Made by a program: the position numbers and the translations under genes. From the NCBI GenBank assembly GCA_049324875.1, contig JBMONC010000009.1:1-64000 (forward strand): DNA of 64,000 nucleotides. Direction: 5' to 3'. The stretch is from JAWLHU01 sp049324875 (GTDB lineage Bacteria > Bacillota > Sulfobacillia > Symbiobacteriales > Symbiobacteriaceae). Every line of letters begins with the position of its first letter. Position 1 is the stretch's first letter. The notes beneath the pieces were generated by a model. It was not told the DNA's origin. It worked only from the letters and a program-made list of their open reading frames with translations, and made no database searches. Shown in pieces: positions 1-8,155 of this stretch.

Positions 1-821
1 CCGCCGGGGACCTTGACGGGGCAGATCAGGACGGCGCCCTCCCGGACCCGGTTGATATCCATATGGCCGTCGGTCCGATCCTCCAGCTGGGCGGCGGTCA
101 GGGCGTACTCGTGGGGGGCGCCGATCAGGAAGGCGCCGAAGTCGCCGGCGTTGTGGCTGTCGGGGATGGGGCGGCTCGGGGTGGTGCCCAGCTGGCCCAG
201 GAAGGGGCGGAGCCGGGCGTAGGCGCCGACGATGTCGTGGGGGGCGAAGGCGACGATCGGGTTCTGGATCGAGTTGTCGGGGGTGGCCATGTAGCGGCGG
301 CCATCCCGGGCGATCTGCTCGGCGGCGGCCTGGTTCAGGGTGATGCCGAAGCGCCGGCTCGGGTCGAAGGCGATGGTATAGCCGTTGGTGAAGGCGAAGG
401 GGCTGGCCTCGGCCCCGCACTTGGCGCAGCGGACGGCGCTGGGGCCGATCCCTTCTATATAAGTCTCGGGGTAGAGGGTGCCGCACTCGGGGCACTTGCC
501 GGCCACGTAGGGGTCGCCGAGGCAGCGGTCGCTGAAGATCTGGTCGTTGCCGGAGGCGGTGGCCAGGCTGGTCACCCGGATCGACTGGATCCGGATGACG
601 ATCGCATCGCCCACCTCGGCCCCCTCCACGTAGACCGGCTGGGTCACCTCGTGGCCGCCGCGGATCGCCGGGGTGATCATCGGCCCCCAGCAGCCGGGGG
701 CGGTGTTGGCGACGATGTAGCCGCCGTCCTTCACGGGGCCCAGCATCGGCTGGGCCGGGTCCAGCACGCCGTTGGTGAAGCGGTCGACGAAGACGGTCTC
801 ACGGGCCAGGCTCTCAGGCAT
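1..821 (-). CDS. Acetamidase/formamidase family protein (3' end outside window)
   Basis: The encoded protein starts MPESLARETVFVDRF and runs off the left edge after about 273 residues. It matches the FmdA/AmdA amidase family, which hydrolyses formamide, acetamide or related short amides to ammonia and the acid. Support is the DSHNAGDFGAFL stretch characteristic of the family, the early GPVKDGGYIVANTAPGCWGP segment, and a Cys4 pattern (KCPECGTLYPE then RCAKCG) that may hold zinc. The ATG at 821 follows a GAGGAGG ribosome site. It lies 16 bases downstream of two ThiS/MoaD-like genes on the same strand, so the three probably form one operon. The true substrate is unknown, and the family also contains members that are not amidases. 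Confidence 0.8.
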   Translation of the reverse strand, partial: MPESLARETVFVDRFTNGVLDPAQPMLGPVKDGGYIVANTAPGCWGPMITPAIRGGHEVTQPVYVEGAEVGDAIVIRIQSIRVTSLATASGNDQIFSDRCLGDPYVAGKCPECGTLYPETYIEGIGPSAVRCAKCGAEASPFAFTNGYTIAFDPSRRFGITLNQAAAEQIARDGRRYMATPDNSIQNPIVAFAPHDIVGAYARLRPFLGQLGTTPSRPIPDSHNAGDFGAFLIGAPHEYALTAAQLEDRTDGHMDINRVREGAVLICPVKVPG

Positions 822-837
822 CACGTTCCCCTCCTCA

Positions 838-1080
838 TTATCCGCCGGCGGTTGGGATCAGCAGGGCTAACTCCTGCTGGTCGGTCAGGGTGAAGTTGGG
901 GTCGACGGGGCGGCCGTCCACCACCGCCACGGCGCTCGCCAGGGCGGCGGCCTCGGGCTGCGCCGCCCGCAGCTGGGCCAGCAGGTCGGCCACCCTGGCC
1001 CCATCCGGCAGGGTGACGGTCAGCCGGGGGCGTTGGAACTGGGCGGCGAGCGGGCCGCTCAGCCGCACGTGGATCTGCAC
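838..1080 (-). CDS. ThiS/MoaD-family ubiquitin-like sulfur carrier, copy 1
   Basis: 80 residues with a beta-grasp pattern and a C-terminal LLIPTAGG. The final Gly-Gly is the part that is adenylated and thiocarboxylated in MoaD and ThiS. The length is typical of the family. It sits between a second paralogous carrier and the amidase-family gene, all on the minus strand. No E1-like MoeB/ThiF or other sulfur-transfer gene is visible nearby, so whether it serves molybdopterin, tungstopterin, thiamine or protein conjugation cannot be decided here. The start ATG follows an AAAGGAGG site. Confidence 0.75.
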   Translation of the reverse strand: MQIHVRLSGPLAAQFQRPRLTVTLPDGARVADLLAQLRAAQPEAAALASAVAVVDGRPVDPNFTLTDQQELALLIPTAGG

Positions 1081-1109
1081 CGGGCTCCCTCCTTTGCGCT
1101 GCCGACCCC

Positions 1110-1355
1110 TTACCCGCCCGCAAGCGGGATGTGCAGGTTGACCTCCTGTTGGTCGGCCAGCGGGTGCTGGCGGCCCACGTGGGTCTCGCCGACCACGGCC
1201 ACCGCTGCCCGCAGGGCGCCGTCCGCGGCGGGCTGCTGGGCGGCCAGCGCCTTGAGCAGGTCGGTGACGGTCGCCTGCCCCTGGAGCTTTACGCTCACCT
1301 GGTCCTGCTGGAAGTGGTGGACCAGGCTGCCGTTTAACCGCACGTGAATCCGCAT
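1110..1355 (-). CDS. ThiS/MoaD-family ubiquitin-like sulfur carrier, copy 2
   Basis: About 81 residues, MRIHVRLNGSLV at the N-terminus and HIPLAGG at the C-terminus, clearly paralogous to the next gene downstream (shared QIHVRL/RIHVRL start, shared ADQQEV/TDQQEL stretch, both ending in GG). I chose the ATG at 1355 because GGAGGT lies seven bases before it; a GTG three codons earlier would overlap that site. It is the first gene of the three-gene minus-strand group and begins 76 bases beyond the terminator of the PTS operon. The function is a ubiquitin-like sulfur carrier by family, with partner unknown. Confidence 0.75.
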   Translation of the reverse strand: MRIHVRLNGSLVHHFQQDQVSVKLQGQATVTDLLKALAAQQPAADGALRAAVAVVGETHVGRQHPLADQQEVNLHIPLAGG

Positions 1356-1430
1356 GGGTCTCACCTCCGCCTCGAAGCTGGTACTGGCAATGAGTTTGCT
1401 TTTGTACGGTGAAATCCTGCAGTATTTTCT

Positions 1431-1465
1431 GGCAATAAAACGGACCGGGATTGCTCCCGGCCCGT
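1431..1465 (-). terminator. Rho-independent terminator of the PTS operon
   Basis: Read on the minus strand, a 10-bp stem (1465-1456 with 1449-1440, one G-U pair) has a six-base loop and is followed by TTTTATTG. It lies 22 bases after the ulaA-like stop codon. Confidence 0.8.
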
Positions 1466-1486
1466 CTGTTTTGCGCTGCGGCTGCG

Positions 1487-2866
1487 CTACGCTGCCTTCC
1501 GGCCCGCCCCGCTCCTGCCGGCCTTGCTGGTGAGCGTCCCGGCGATCAGGATGGCGAACAGGAGGGCCAGCACCACGCCGCCGATCGCCATGGCGTTGCC
1601 CTGCAGGGCGCTGCCGATGCTGCCGACGATGATGCCGACGAACTGGAAGTCGGCGTCGCCGAAGGTGGTGTTCTCAAAGCCGAGGGCGCCCATGGCGGGC
1701 AGCATGAAGGTGGCGCCGAAGGAGATCAGGAGGCCGTTGAGGAAGGAGCCGAGGATGGCGCCCCGCTTGCCGCCGGTGGCGTTGCCCACCACGCCGGCGG
1801 TGCCGCCCACGAAGAAGTGGGGGATCAGGCCGGGCACAATCACCGTCAGGCCGACCATGCCCATGATCAGCATGGAGACGATGCCGCCCAGGAAGCTGAC
1901 CAGGAAGCCGACCAGGACGGAGGTGGGGGCGTAGGGGAAGGTGACGGGGCAGTCCAGCGCCGGCTTGGCGTCGGGCACGATCTTGTCGGAGATCCCCTTG
2001 AAGGCGGGGACGATCTCACCGATCACCATCCGGACGCCGAAGAGGACGATCGCCACGCCGCCGGCGAAGGTGAGCGCCTGCATCAGCGAGTAGACCAGCA
2101 TGTTCTGGCCGCCGGACTGCTGCAGGGTGAACTCGTTGCCCGCAGCGATGGCCGAGACCAGGAAGATGATGAACATGACGGTGGAGGTGGAGACCACCGA
2201 GTCACGGAAGAAGCCGAGCCCCTTGGGGAACTGGTAGTTCTCCAGCGAGTCCTCCTTGTTGCCGAAGTACTTGCCCACGGTGCCCGAGAGCCAGTAGCCC
2301 AGGGTGCCAAAGTGGCCGAGGGCGATCTCCGACGAGCCGGTCACCTGGTCCATGTAGGGGCTGACCAGGGCGGGCATCAGCACCATCAGGCCGCCGAGGA
2401 CCACGGAGCCCACCAGCACCAGGAGCCAGCCCTCCAGCCCCGCGGTGCCCAGCACGGCGGAGAGCATCGCTGCCATGTAGAAGGTATGATGGCCGGTCAG
2501 GAAGATGTACTTGAACGGGGTGAGGCGGGCGAAGAGCAGGTTGGCGATGAAGCCGAAGACCATGATCAGCGCCGTCTGGGAGCCGAGGGTCTGCTGGGCG
2601 ATGGCCACGATCGCCTCGTTGTTGGGGACGACCCCCTTGACGCCGAAGCCGGCCTCCAGCAGGGGGCCCATGGCGTTGAGGGAGCCGATCAGGATGCCGG
2701 CGCCTCCACCCAGGATCACGAAGCCGAGGATCGATTTCACGGTGCCGGTGATGATCTCTTCCACGGACCTGCGGGCGGCCACCAGGCCGACCAGCGCTGC
2801 AAGACCCAGGAGCACAGCGGGAACTGCCAAGACGTCCTTGACGAAGCTCATCAGGAAGCTCATCAA
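1487..2866 (-). CDS. ulaA: PTS ascorbate-type EIIC permease
   Basis: 459 residues with about ten to twelve hydrophobic membrane segments and no EIIA or EIIB domain. It belongs to the SgaT/UlaA family of PTS permeases, which bring a sugar acid such as ascorbate through the membrane for phosphorylation by EIIB. The FLTGHHTFYMAAMLSAV stretch and the PNNEAIVAIAQ segment are characteristic of UlaA. The length is normal for the family. It is the last gene of the operon, 87 bases after the EIIB gene. The start is TTG at 2866, eight bases after GGGAGG; an ATG follows directly at 2863. Substrate is inferred only from family; the pairing with transketolase suggests a pentose-phosphate fate. Confidence 0.85.
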   Translation of the reverse strand: MMSFLMSFVKDVLAVPAVLLGLAALVGLVAARRSVEEIITGTVKSILGFVILGGGAGILIGSLNAMGPLLEAGFGVKGVVPNNEAIVAIAQQTLGSQTALIMVFGFIANLLFARLTPFKYIFLTGHHTFYMAAMLSAVLGTAGLEGWLLVLVGSVVLGGLMVLMPALVSPYMDQVTGSSEIALGHFGTLGYWLSGTVGKYFGNKEDSLENYQFPKGLGFFRDSVVSTSTVMFIIFLVSAIAAGNEFTLQQSGGQNMLVYSLMQALTFAGGVAIVLFGVRMVIGEIVPAFKGISDKIVPDAKPALDCPVTFPYAPTSVLVGFLVSFLGGIVSMLIMGMVGLTVIVPGLIPHFFVGGTAGVVGNATGGKRGAILGSFLNGLLISFGATFMLPAMGALGFENTTFGDADFQFVGIIVGSIGSALQGNAMAIGGVVLALLFAILIAGTLTSKAGRSGAGRKAA

Positions 2867-2953
2867 CGATCCGACCTCCCCATGTGCGAAGCATTGGTTG
2901 CCCTCAAACGGGTCCGGAAGCTGAGCGGAACCGGCGTTCGTCGCATCACCTCC

Positions 2954-3223
2954 TTACAGTTTCAGCGCCTCGGTCAGCTTGGATCGCATCTCCTGCTTGT
3001 CGACGTAGTTCTTGATGGCGACCACGGGAGGGCCGCCCTGCAGCCGGTCGACGAACTGGGGCGAGGTGACGATCAGGTCGGCGGCCATCCCCTTGGCGGT
3101 GGAGACGTCGGTCACCTCCACCTTGAAGTTGGTCACCCCCAGCTCCTTGAGGGCCGCCTCGATCTGCATCCGGAGCATCAGGCTGCTGCCGAGCCCCATG
3201 CCGCATACCGCCAGAATCTTCAT
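2954..3223 (-). CDS. ulaB: PTS ascorbate-type EIIB component
   Basis: 89 residues starting MKILAVCGMGLGSSLML. Cys7 followed by GMGLGSS is the phosphocysteine P-loop of the lactose/ascorbate-type EIIB fold. The protein takes phosphate from EIIA and passes it to the sugar carried by the EIIC encoded next. The ATG follows GGAGGAGCCAAC. It sits 12 bases after the transketolase C-terminal gene. No free-standing EIIA gene is found in this operon. Confidence 0.88.
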   Translation of the reverse strand: MKILAVCGMGLGSSLMLRMQIEAALKELGVTNFKVEVTDVSTAKGMAADLIVTSPQFVDRLQGGPPVVAIKNYVDKQEMRSKLTEALKL

Positions 3224-3235
3224 GTTGGCTCCTCC

Positions 3236-4162
3236 TTATCGTGTGGGAAGCTGCAGCGCCCGGAGCGCCCCCTGGACGATGCCGGCGGTATCGACGCCGA
3301 AGGCGGCCAGCAGCGCCTCGTCGGGCCCGGACTCACCAAACCGGTCGGCGATCCCCACCCGGATGAGGGGGGTGGGGAGCTGTTCGGAGAGCAGTTCGGC
3401 CACCGCCCCGCCCAGCCCGCCGATCACGGAGTGCTCCTCGGCGGTCACCACCCGCCGGCAGCGGGCGGCGGCCTCCAGCACCGCCTGGGCGTCCAGCGGC
3501 TTGAGGGTGGGGAGGTGGAGCACCTGGGCCTGGACCGACTGCCGGGCCAGCTCCTCGGCGGCGGCCATCGCCCGGTGGGTCATGGAGCCGGTGGCGATGA
3601 TCGCCAGGTCGCTCCCCTCGCGGAGGGTGACAGCCCGGCCGGGGCGGAATCGGTAACCGGGGGGCATCAGGTCGGGGACCGGGTTCCGGCTGAGCCGCAG
3701 GTAGACGGGGCCGTCCAGCTCGGGCAGCAGCTCGGTCACCTGGGCCACCTCGATCCCGTCGCCGGGGGCGATGAGGGTCAGGTTGGGCAGGGCCCGCATG
3801 ATCGCCAGATCCTCCACGGCGGTGTGGGTGCAGCCGCCCTTGGAGACCAGCAGGCCGCTGTAGGAGCCGACGATCTTGACCGGGAGCCTGGGCTGAGCGA
3901 CCGATGTGCGGATCTGGTCCAGCGCCCGGCAGACGGCGAAGACGGCGAAGGAGTTGACGATGGGAATCAGGCCGGCGGCGGCCAGGCCGGCGGCGATGCC
4001 GACCATGTTCTGCTCGGCGATCCCCACCTGGATGTAGCGCTCCGGGAAGGCCTTGCCGAAGGCATCCGCCTTGGTGGAGTTGCCCAGGTCGGCGTCCAGG
4101 ACGATCACGTCGCTCCGCCGCTCCCCCAGCCGGGCGAGGGCGGCGCCGTACGCCTCTCTCAT
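3236..4162 (-). CDS. Transketolase, C-terminal subunit
   Basis: 308 residues covering the pyrimidine-binding and C-terminal domains of transketolase, as in the split two-gene form found in many anaerobes and archaea. The GIAEQNMVGIAAGLA stretch carries the conserved Glu that activates thiamine diphosphate. Its ATG at 4162 overlaps the TGA of the N-terminal subunit gene by four bases, indicating translational coupling and a heterodimeric enzyme. The enzyme moves two-carbon units between sugar phosphates. In a PTS operon it probably feeds the imported, phosphorylated sugar acid into the pentose phosphate pathway; that role is inference. Confidence 0.88.
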   Translation of the reverse strand: MREAYGAALARLGERRSDVIVLDADLGNSTKADAFGKAFPERYIQVGIAEQNMVGIAAGLAAAGLIPIVNSFAVFAVCRALDQIRTSVAQPRLPVKIVGSYSGLLVSKGGCTHTAVEDLAIMRALPNLTLIAPGDGIEVAQVTELLPELDGPVYLRLSRNPVPDLMPPGYRFRPGRAVTLREGSDLAIIATGSMTHRAMAAAEELARQSVQAQVLHLPTLKPLDAQAVLEAAARCRRVVTAEEHSVIGGLGGAVAELLSEQLPTPLIRVGIADRFGESGPDEALLAAFGVDTAGIVQGALRALQLPTR

Positions 4163-4977
4163 TCGCTCACCCCCAGTTCGGCCAGGGCGGCTGCGGCCTG
4201 CTCGGCGGTCAGGCTGCCGGAGTGCCACTCGGAGCGGCCCTCCATGAAGGAGACGCCGCGGCCCTTCACCGTGTGGGCGACCACCGCCACCGGGCGGTCG
4301 GAGCCGGGCTGGAGCGCCGGGAGGATGGCGGTCAGGTCATGGCCGCCGATCTCCCGGACCTCCCAGCCAAAGGCCCGCCAGCGCTCGGCCAGCAGCCCAT
4401 GCAGCGGCGCGGTGGGGCCGGTCTGGGAGAGCTTGTTGTAGTCGATGATCGCCGTCAGGTTGGCCAGCTTGCGGGCGCCGGCGAAGATCGCCGCCTCCCA
4501 GACCTGCCCCTCCAGCGCCTCGCCGTCGCCCAGCATCACGTAGGTATGGTAGGCTGCCTGGCGGAGCCGGGCGGCCAACGCCATTCCCACCCCGGCCGAG
4601 AGCCCCTGTCCCAGGGAGCCGGTGGAAAAGTCGATGCCGGGCGCCTTGGTCATGTCGGGGTGCGCCTGGAGCCGGGAGCCCAGGGCGCCGAAGCGGGAGA
4701 GCTCTGAGACCGGGAGGTAGCCCCGCTCGGCCAGGGTGGCGTAGAGCGCCAGGGCGCAGTGCCCCTTGGAGAGGATGAACCGGTCCCGCTCGGGCCAGTC
4801 GGGCTGCTCCGGGCGGATGCGGAGCTGGTGGAAGTAGAGGGCGGCCAGCAGGTCGGCGGCGGAGAGGGGGCCCCCGATATGGCCGCCGCCCACCTCCCGG
4901 ACGACCCGGATCACGTGGGCGCGCACCCGCCGGGCCACATCCTTCAGGGTTGTGATCTCCGGATGGATATCAGACAC
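4159..4977 (-). CDS. Transketolase, N-terminal subunit
   Basis: 272 residues, the thiamine-diphosphate-binding half of transketolase. The GDGEALEGQVWEAAIFAG stretch followed by IIDYNK is the GDG...N motif that holds Mg and the diphosphate, and SKGHCALALYATLAE and GSLGQGLSAGVGMA are typical. The likely start is GTG at 4977 (VSDIHPEITTLK), which overlaps the regulator gene by eight bases; longer in-frame extensions upstream have no ribosome site and are out of character. It is coupled to the C-terminal subunit through an ATGA overlap. Confidence 0.87.
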   Translation of the reverse strand: MSDIHPEITTLKDVARRVRAHVIRVVREVGGGHIGGPLSAADLLAALYFHQLRIRPEQPDWPERDRFILSKGHCALALYATLAERGYLPVSELSRFGALGSRLQAHPDMTKAPGIDFSTGSLGQGLSAGVGMALAARLRQAAYHTYVMLGDGEALEGQVWEAAIFAGARKLANLTAIIDYNKLSQTGPTAPLHGLLAERWRAFGWEVREIGGHDLTAILPALQPGSDRPVAVVAHTVKGRGVSFMEGRSEWHSGSLTAEQAAAALAELGVSE

Positions 4978-6988
4978 CCCCTGGCTGGGCGCCGGCGGCC
5001 GGGTTGGAAGCCCGGGCCACCAGCTGCAGCACGCTCTGGATGTCGGGGGCCGCCCGCAGGGCGGCGACGCTCTCGGCATCGCCCAGCAGGTCGGAGAGCT
5101 CCATCAGCGCCTTCAGGTGGCTCTCGTGGTCGATGGCGCCGAGGGCGATCACCAGGTCGACCGGGTCGTTGTCCGGATGGCCGAAGGCGACCGGATGCTT
5201 CAACCGCACCAGGGCCATGCTGACCCGGAGGACGCCCTCCTCCGGGCGGGCATGCGGCAGGGCGAAGCCGGGTCCCAGCACGATGTAGGGGCCGAGCTTC
5301 TTGCAGGTGTCGACCATGGCATCGACATAGCGCTCCTCGGCGGCACCGACCCGGACCAGCAGGTTGCCGGCGGTCCGCACCGCCTCCTCCCAGTCCTTGA
5401 CGGGGACATCCAGCAAGATGGTGGATGGGGTCACCAGATCGGCAAGCACGGGCTGCCTCCCCCTCTGCGGAAGGATATTGGCCGATTGCAGGGCAGATCG
5501 AATCCGGGCCAGCTCCTGATCGGTCACCAGGGGCGAGACCCGCACCACCGGGACCGCTGTCTCGGGTACATGGCAGGTGGCGATGATCAGGTCGAAGGGC
5601 TGGGCCTCCAGCGCCTCCTTCACCTGAAAGGCGGAGACGACGGGGCCGACCGCCAGCTCCGGCAGGTTGGAGCGCAGCCGCAGGGCCAGCAGCTGGGCGG
5701 TGCCCACACCGGCGCCGCAGACCAGCAGCGCCCGGGCGGGGGTCCGGTGCCGGAGCCGGGCCCGCTCCAGGGCGGCCGCCACGTGGATCGCCAGGTAGCC
5801 CACCTCCGCCTCGGGGAGGGTCAGCCGCCACATGGAGCCGAGCACCCGGCCCAGCTCCTGGGCGGCCCGGTAGGCGGCGGGATAGGTGGTCCGCACCTCG
5901 TTGAGCAGCGGGTTTTCGATGGTCAGCTGCCGGAGGACCCGCAGCCGGATGGGGCGGAGGTGGAGGGCCAGGCCGACGACGAACTCCTGGTCCTCCACCA
6001 GGGAGACGCCAAGGTGGGCCTGCAGGAGTCCGGCCAGCGACCGGGCGGTGGCCAGATCCTCCTCAGAGGGGCTGGCGGCGTCGTCGACGGGGGCCCGAGC
6101 AGTCTCGAAGAGCAGGGCGAGCATCGCCTGTTCGGTGGTGGGCAGGGTGATGCGGCACTCCCGGGTCACGGCGGCGGCCAGGCGGCGGGCCCGGTGCCAG
6201 GCGCCGTGGCCGGTCACCCGCTCCAGCAGGTTCGGCTGGTAGGTGAGGGTGCAGCCATCCAGCAGGCGGCTGACCATGACGATCAGGTGGACGGTCACCT
6301 CCGGGGAGGGGACCTCGCGGACCGCCCGGCCCAGGGCCAGCCAGTCGATCCGGGGCAGCATCGGCCGGAGCAGCAGCTGCAGTGGCTCCACATCGGGGTG
6401 GCCCTCCAGCAGGAGCGCCAGCTGTCCCTCGTCGGCCAGCTCCATGATCAGGTCGGCCATCGCCTTGCGGAGGAGGGGCTCCCGGCCGGCGACCAGGGCG
6501 CCGGCGGAGGTCCGCTCCAGCATCAGGCCCCGCACCCAGCACCAGTCCTCGACGGCGGTCAGGTCGTTGTGGACGGTGGACTTGCTCACCCCCAGCCGGT
6601 CGGCCAGGACCTGGAGGGAGAGGGGAGCGCCGGCGCCCAGGAGATGGAGCAGCAGCCGCCGCACCCGCTCCCGTGGGGAGAGGATGTAGTCCATGGGCGG
6701 CCCCTCCCAGAGGGGGAGGCTCTCCAGCGCCTCCCGTACCCGGTGCAGGTCGCCCTCCAGGTGGTAGCCAATGCCGGCCACGCCCACCAGCCGTCCGCCG
6801 TGCCGGCTGACCCATTCGCTGATCGCCTCCAGGTCGTAGCGAACGGCCCGGGCGGGGCAGCCCAGCCAGCGGCCGATCTCGGCCGCGGGAAGCGGATGCT
6901 CCGCGGTGAGCAGCATGTGCAGGGCTCGCTGGCGCCGCTCGTTCAGCACCTGATATCCCCCCTTGCAGAGCCGTTTTCCATTTGTCAC
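4970..6988 (-). CDS. PRD-containing transcriptional regulator with fused EIIB and EIIA domains
   Basis: 672 residues. In order: two winged-helix DNA-binding segments (about 15-165), PRD1 (about 195-300, His234), PRD2 (about 305-415, His343 and His402), a GatB-like EIIB domain (about 419-505, phosphorylatable Cys424 in LLVCGAGVGTAQ) and a mannitol/fructose-type EIIA domain (about 515-660, His579 in GFALPHARPE). This is the MtlR/LicR/UlaR-type activator layout, in which phosphorylation by the PTS on His and Cys tunes DNA binding. It is the first gene of the operon and overlaps the transketolase gene. Because no separate EIIA gene exists here, its own EIIA domain may phosphorylate the EIIB; that is inference. 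Confidence 0.88.
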   Translation of the reverse strand: MTNGKRLCKGGYQVLNERRQRALHMLLTAEHPLPAAEIGRWLGCPARAVRYDLEAISEWVSRHGGRLVGVAGIGYHLEGDLHRVREALESLPLWEGPPMDYILSPRERVRRLLLHLLGAGAPLSLQVLADRLGVSKSTVHNDLTAVEDWCWVRGLMLERTSAGALVAGREPLLRKAMADLIMELADEGQLALLLEGHPDVEPLQLLLRPMLPRIDWLALGRAVREVPSPEVTVHLIVMVSRLLDGCTLTYQPNLLERVTGHGAWHRARRLAAAVTRECRITLPTTEQAMLALLFETARAPVDDAASPSEEDLATARSLAGLLQAHLGVSLVEDQEFVVGLALHLRPIRLRVLRQLTIENPLLNEVRTTYPAAYRAAQELGRVLGSMWRLTLPEAEVGYLAIHVAAALERARLRHRTPARALLVCGAGVGTAQLLALRLRSNLPELAVGPVVSAFQVKEALEAQPFDLIIATCHVPETAVPVVRVSPLVTDQELARIRSALQSANILPQRGRQPVLADLVTPSTILLDVPVKDWEEAVRTAGNLLVRVGAAEERYVDAMVDTCKKLGPYIVLGPGFALPHARPEEGVLRVSMALVRLKHPVAFGHPDNDPVDLVIALGAIDHESHLKALMELSDLLGDAESVAALRAAPDIQSVLQLVARASNPAAGAQPGGV

Positions 6989-7123
6989 GGCGAATTCCTT
7001 CTATACAGACCATTCCGCTTTTGTGCTAGCGCTGTGACAAGGAATGAACGGGTTCCGAAGAGTCAGGTAAGTGGTACATGGTATGCGGTGAGCTGGGGGC
7101 GAGCACCCGTGCGGCGGAAACAG

Positions 7124-7158
7124 GAGAAGGGCCGGAGGGGATTAGCCTCCAGCCCTTC
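7124..7158 (-). terminator. Terminator after the spoVAC-like gene
   Basis: An eight-base-pair outer stem (AGAAGGGC with GCCCTTCT) and a five-pair inner stem (GGAGG with CCTCC) separated by one mismatch. On the minus strand it is followed by CCTGTTTCC, a weak T tract. It lies 10 bases past the stop codon. Confidence 0.6.
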
Positions 7159-7168
7159 TGTGCAGACT

Positions 7169-7792
7169 CTACGGCCCCATGGGCCCCTGCATCCAGCGCC
7201 AGGCCCCCGCCACCAGCCCCACGGCGAAGGCGGTGACGGTGCCGAAGACGATCACCGCCCCGGCCAGCTGGAACATCCGGCCGCCGATGCCGAAGACCAG
7301 CCCCTCCCGCTTGAACTCCATGGCGGTGGCGGTCATGGCGTTGGAGAAGCCGGTGACCGGGACCGCCAGGCCGGCGCCGGCCCAGCGGGCCATCTTGTCG
7401 AACCAGCCCAGGCCGGTCAGCAGGGCGGCCAGGAAGATCAGCGTCGCCACGGTGGGGTCCTGGGCCCGCTTGTGGGAGATCTGCATCGACCACTCCCAGA
7501 AGTCGGTGATCCCCTCGCCGATCAGGCAGACGGTGCCGCCGGCGACGAAGGCGGCGATGGCGTTGCGCAGCCGCGGGGGTTTGGGCTCCACCTTGGTCAC
7601 CCACTGGCTGTACTGCATCTGGTCCAGCTTCGATTGCAGCTGGGAGGCGTGGAACTGGGCGTCTGCGGCCATCGTCTGGTACATCTGCTTGGCCTCCTGG
7701 TCCTGCGTCGCCTCGGCGAAGACCAGGTACTGGCCCTGGACCATCTCGGCGTTGGCCAGGGCCGACTCGAGCTCCTGTTTCGAAATCGACAT
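7169..7792 (-). CDS. DUF1657-SpoVAC fusion, stage V sporulation protein AC-like
   Basis: 207 residues. The first ~65 are a DUF1657 domain (MSISKQELESALANAE ... TQDQEAKQMYQTM), a small helical domain common in spore formers. The rest is a SpoVAC/SpoVAEb-type membrane domain with four to five hydrophobic segments and the family stretch VPVTGFSNAMTATAMEFKRE then GIGGRMFQLAGAVIVFG. SpoVA proteins form the inner-membrane channel that moves Ca-dipicolinate in and out of spores. I chose the ATG at 7792 because homology starts there. The gene stands alone on this strand: no spoVAD or spoVAE follows. It points to a spore-forming host. Confidence 0.82.
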   Translation of the reverse strand: MSISKQELESALANAEMVQGQYLVFAEATQDQEAKQMYQTMAADAQFHASQLQSKLDQMQYSQWVTKVEPKPPRLRNAIAAFVAGGTVCLIGEGITDFWEWSMQISHKRAQDPTVATLIFLAALLTGLGWFDKMARWAGAGLAVPVTGFSNAMTATAMEFKREGLVFGIGGRMFQLAGAVIVFGTVTAFAVGLVAGAWRWMQGPMGP

Positions 7793-7849
7793 CTCTTCCG
7801 CCCCCGTTTCCATCGAAAGTCTGCGCGGGGCGGGGGCGGAATATCCGCC

Positions 7850-8047
7850 TCCGCGGAGTCTGCCCAGGGCAGCTACCTGATGTTCGCCTCCGCCACCCAG
7901 GATCAGTCGGCCAAGCAGATGTTCCAGTCGATGGCCGGCGACATGCAGAAGCACATCGACCAGCTGAAGGGCCGGCTGGATTACCTGAATTCCCACAACG
8001 CCCTGAACCAGCAGCAGAACCAGCAGCAGAACCAGAAGCACCACTAG
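7850..8047 (+). pseudogene. 5'-truncated DUF1657 gene fragment
   Basis: An open frame ending at 8047 encodes SAESAQGSYLMFASATQDQS and onward, which aligns residue by residue with the DUF1657 domain of the oppositely oriented neighbour (NAEMVQGQYLVFAEATQDQE). It then ends in a Gln/Asn-rich tail and KHH. The first ~14 residues of the domain are missing: upstream in this frame there is no ATG, GTG or TTG, and the first ATG (7880) falls inside the domain without a ribosome site. A GGCGGA-ATA-TCCGCC inverted repeat sits near 7836-7850 at the break. It looks like a copy cut by an inversion or a collapsed assembly. Confidence 0.6.
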
Positions 8048-8056
8048 CCGCTTCGC

Positions 8057-8083
8057 CACCCCGTGTCCCCAGGGCACGGGGTG
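8057..8083 (+). terminator. Hairpin terminator after the DUF1657 fragment
   Basis: CACCCCGTG (8057-8065) pairs perfectly with CACGGGGTG (8075-8083) around a nine-base loop, followed by CTCTGTTCC. It sits 10 bases after the stop, suggesting that the fragment was once, or still is, transcribed. Confidence 0.6.
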
Positions 8084-8155
8084 CTCTGTTCCCTGCCCGC
8101 CCGGCGGGCGGAAACCGGAGGATGGGCGGGGGCGTCACACCAATGAGGTGATTCC

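Noticed and set aside
1451..4441. A 996-codon plus-strand open frame antisense to the PTS operon
   Set aside because: It is an antisense shadow caused by high third-position GC; the minus-strand proteins have clear family motifs and the shadow has none.
4952..8047. A 1031-codon plus-strand open frame antisense to the PRD regulator and spoVAC
   Set aside because: Only its last ~65 codons, the DUF1657 fragment, show homology; the rest mirrors the minus-strand genes.
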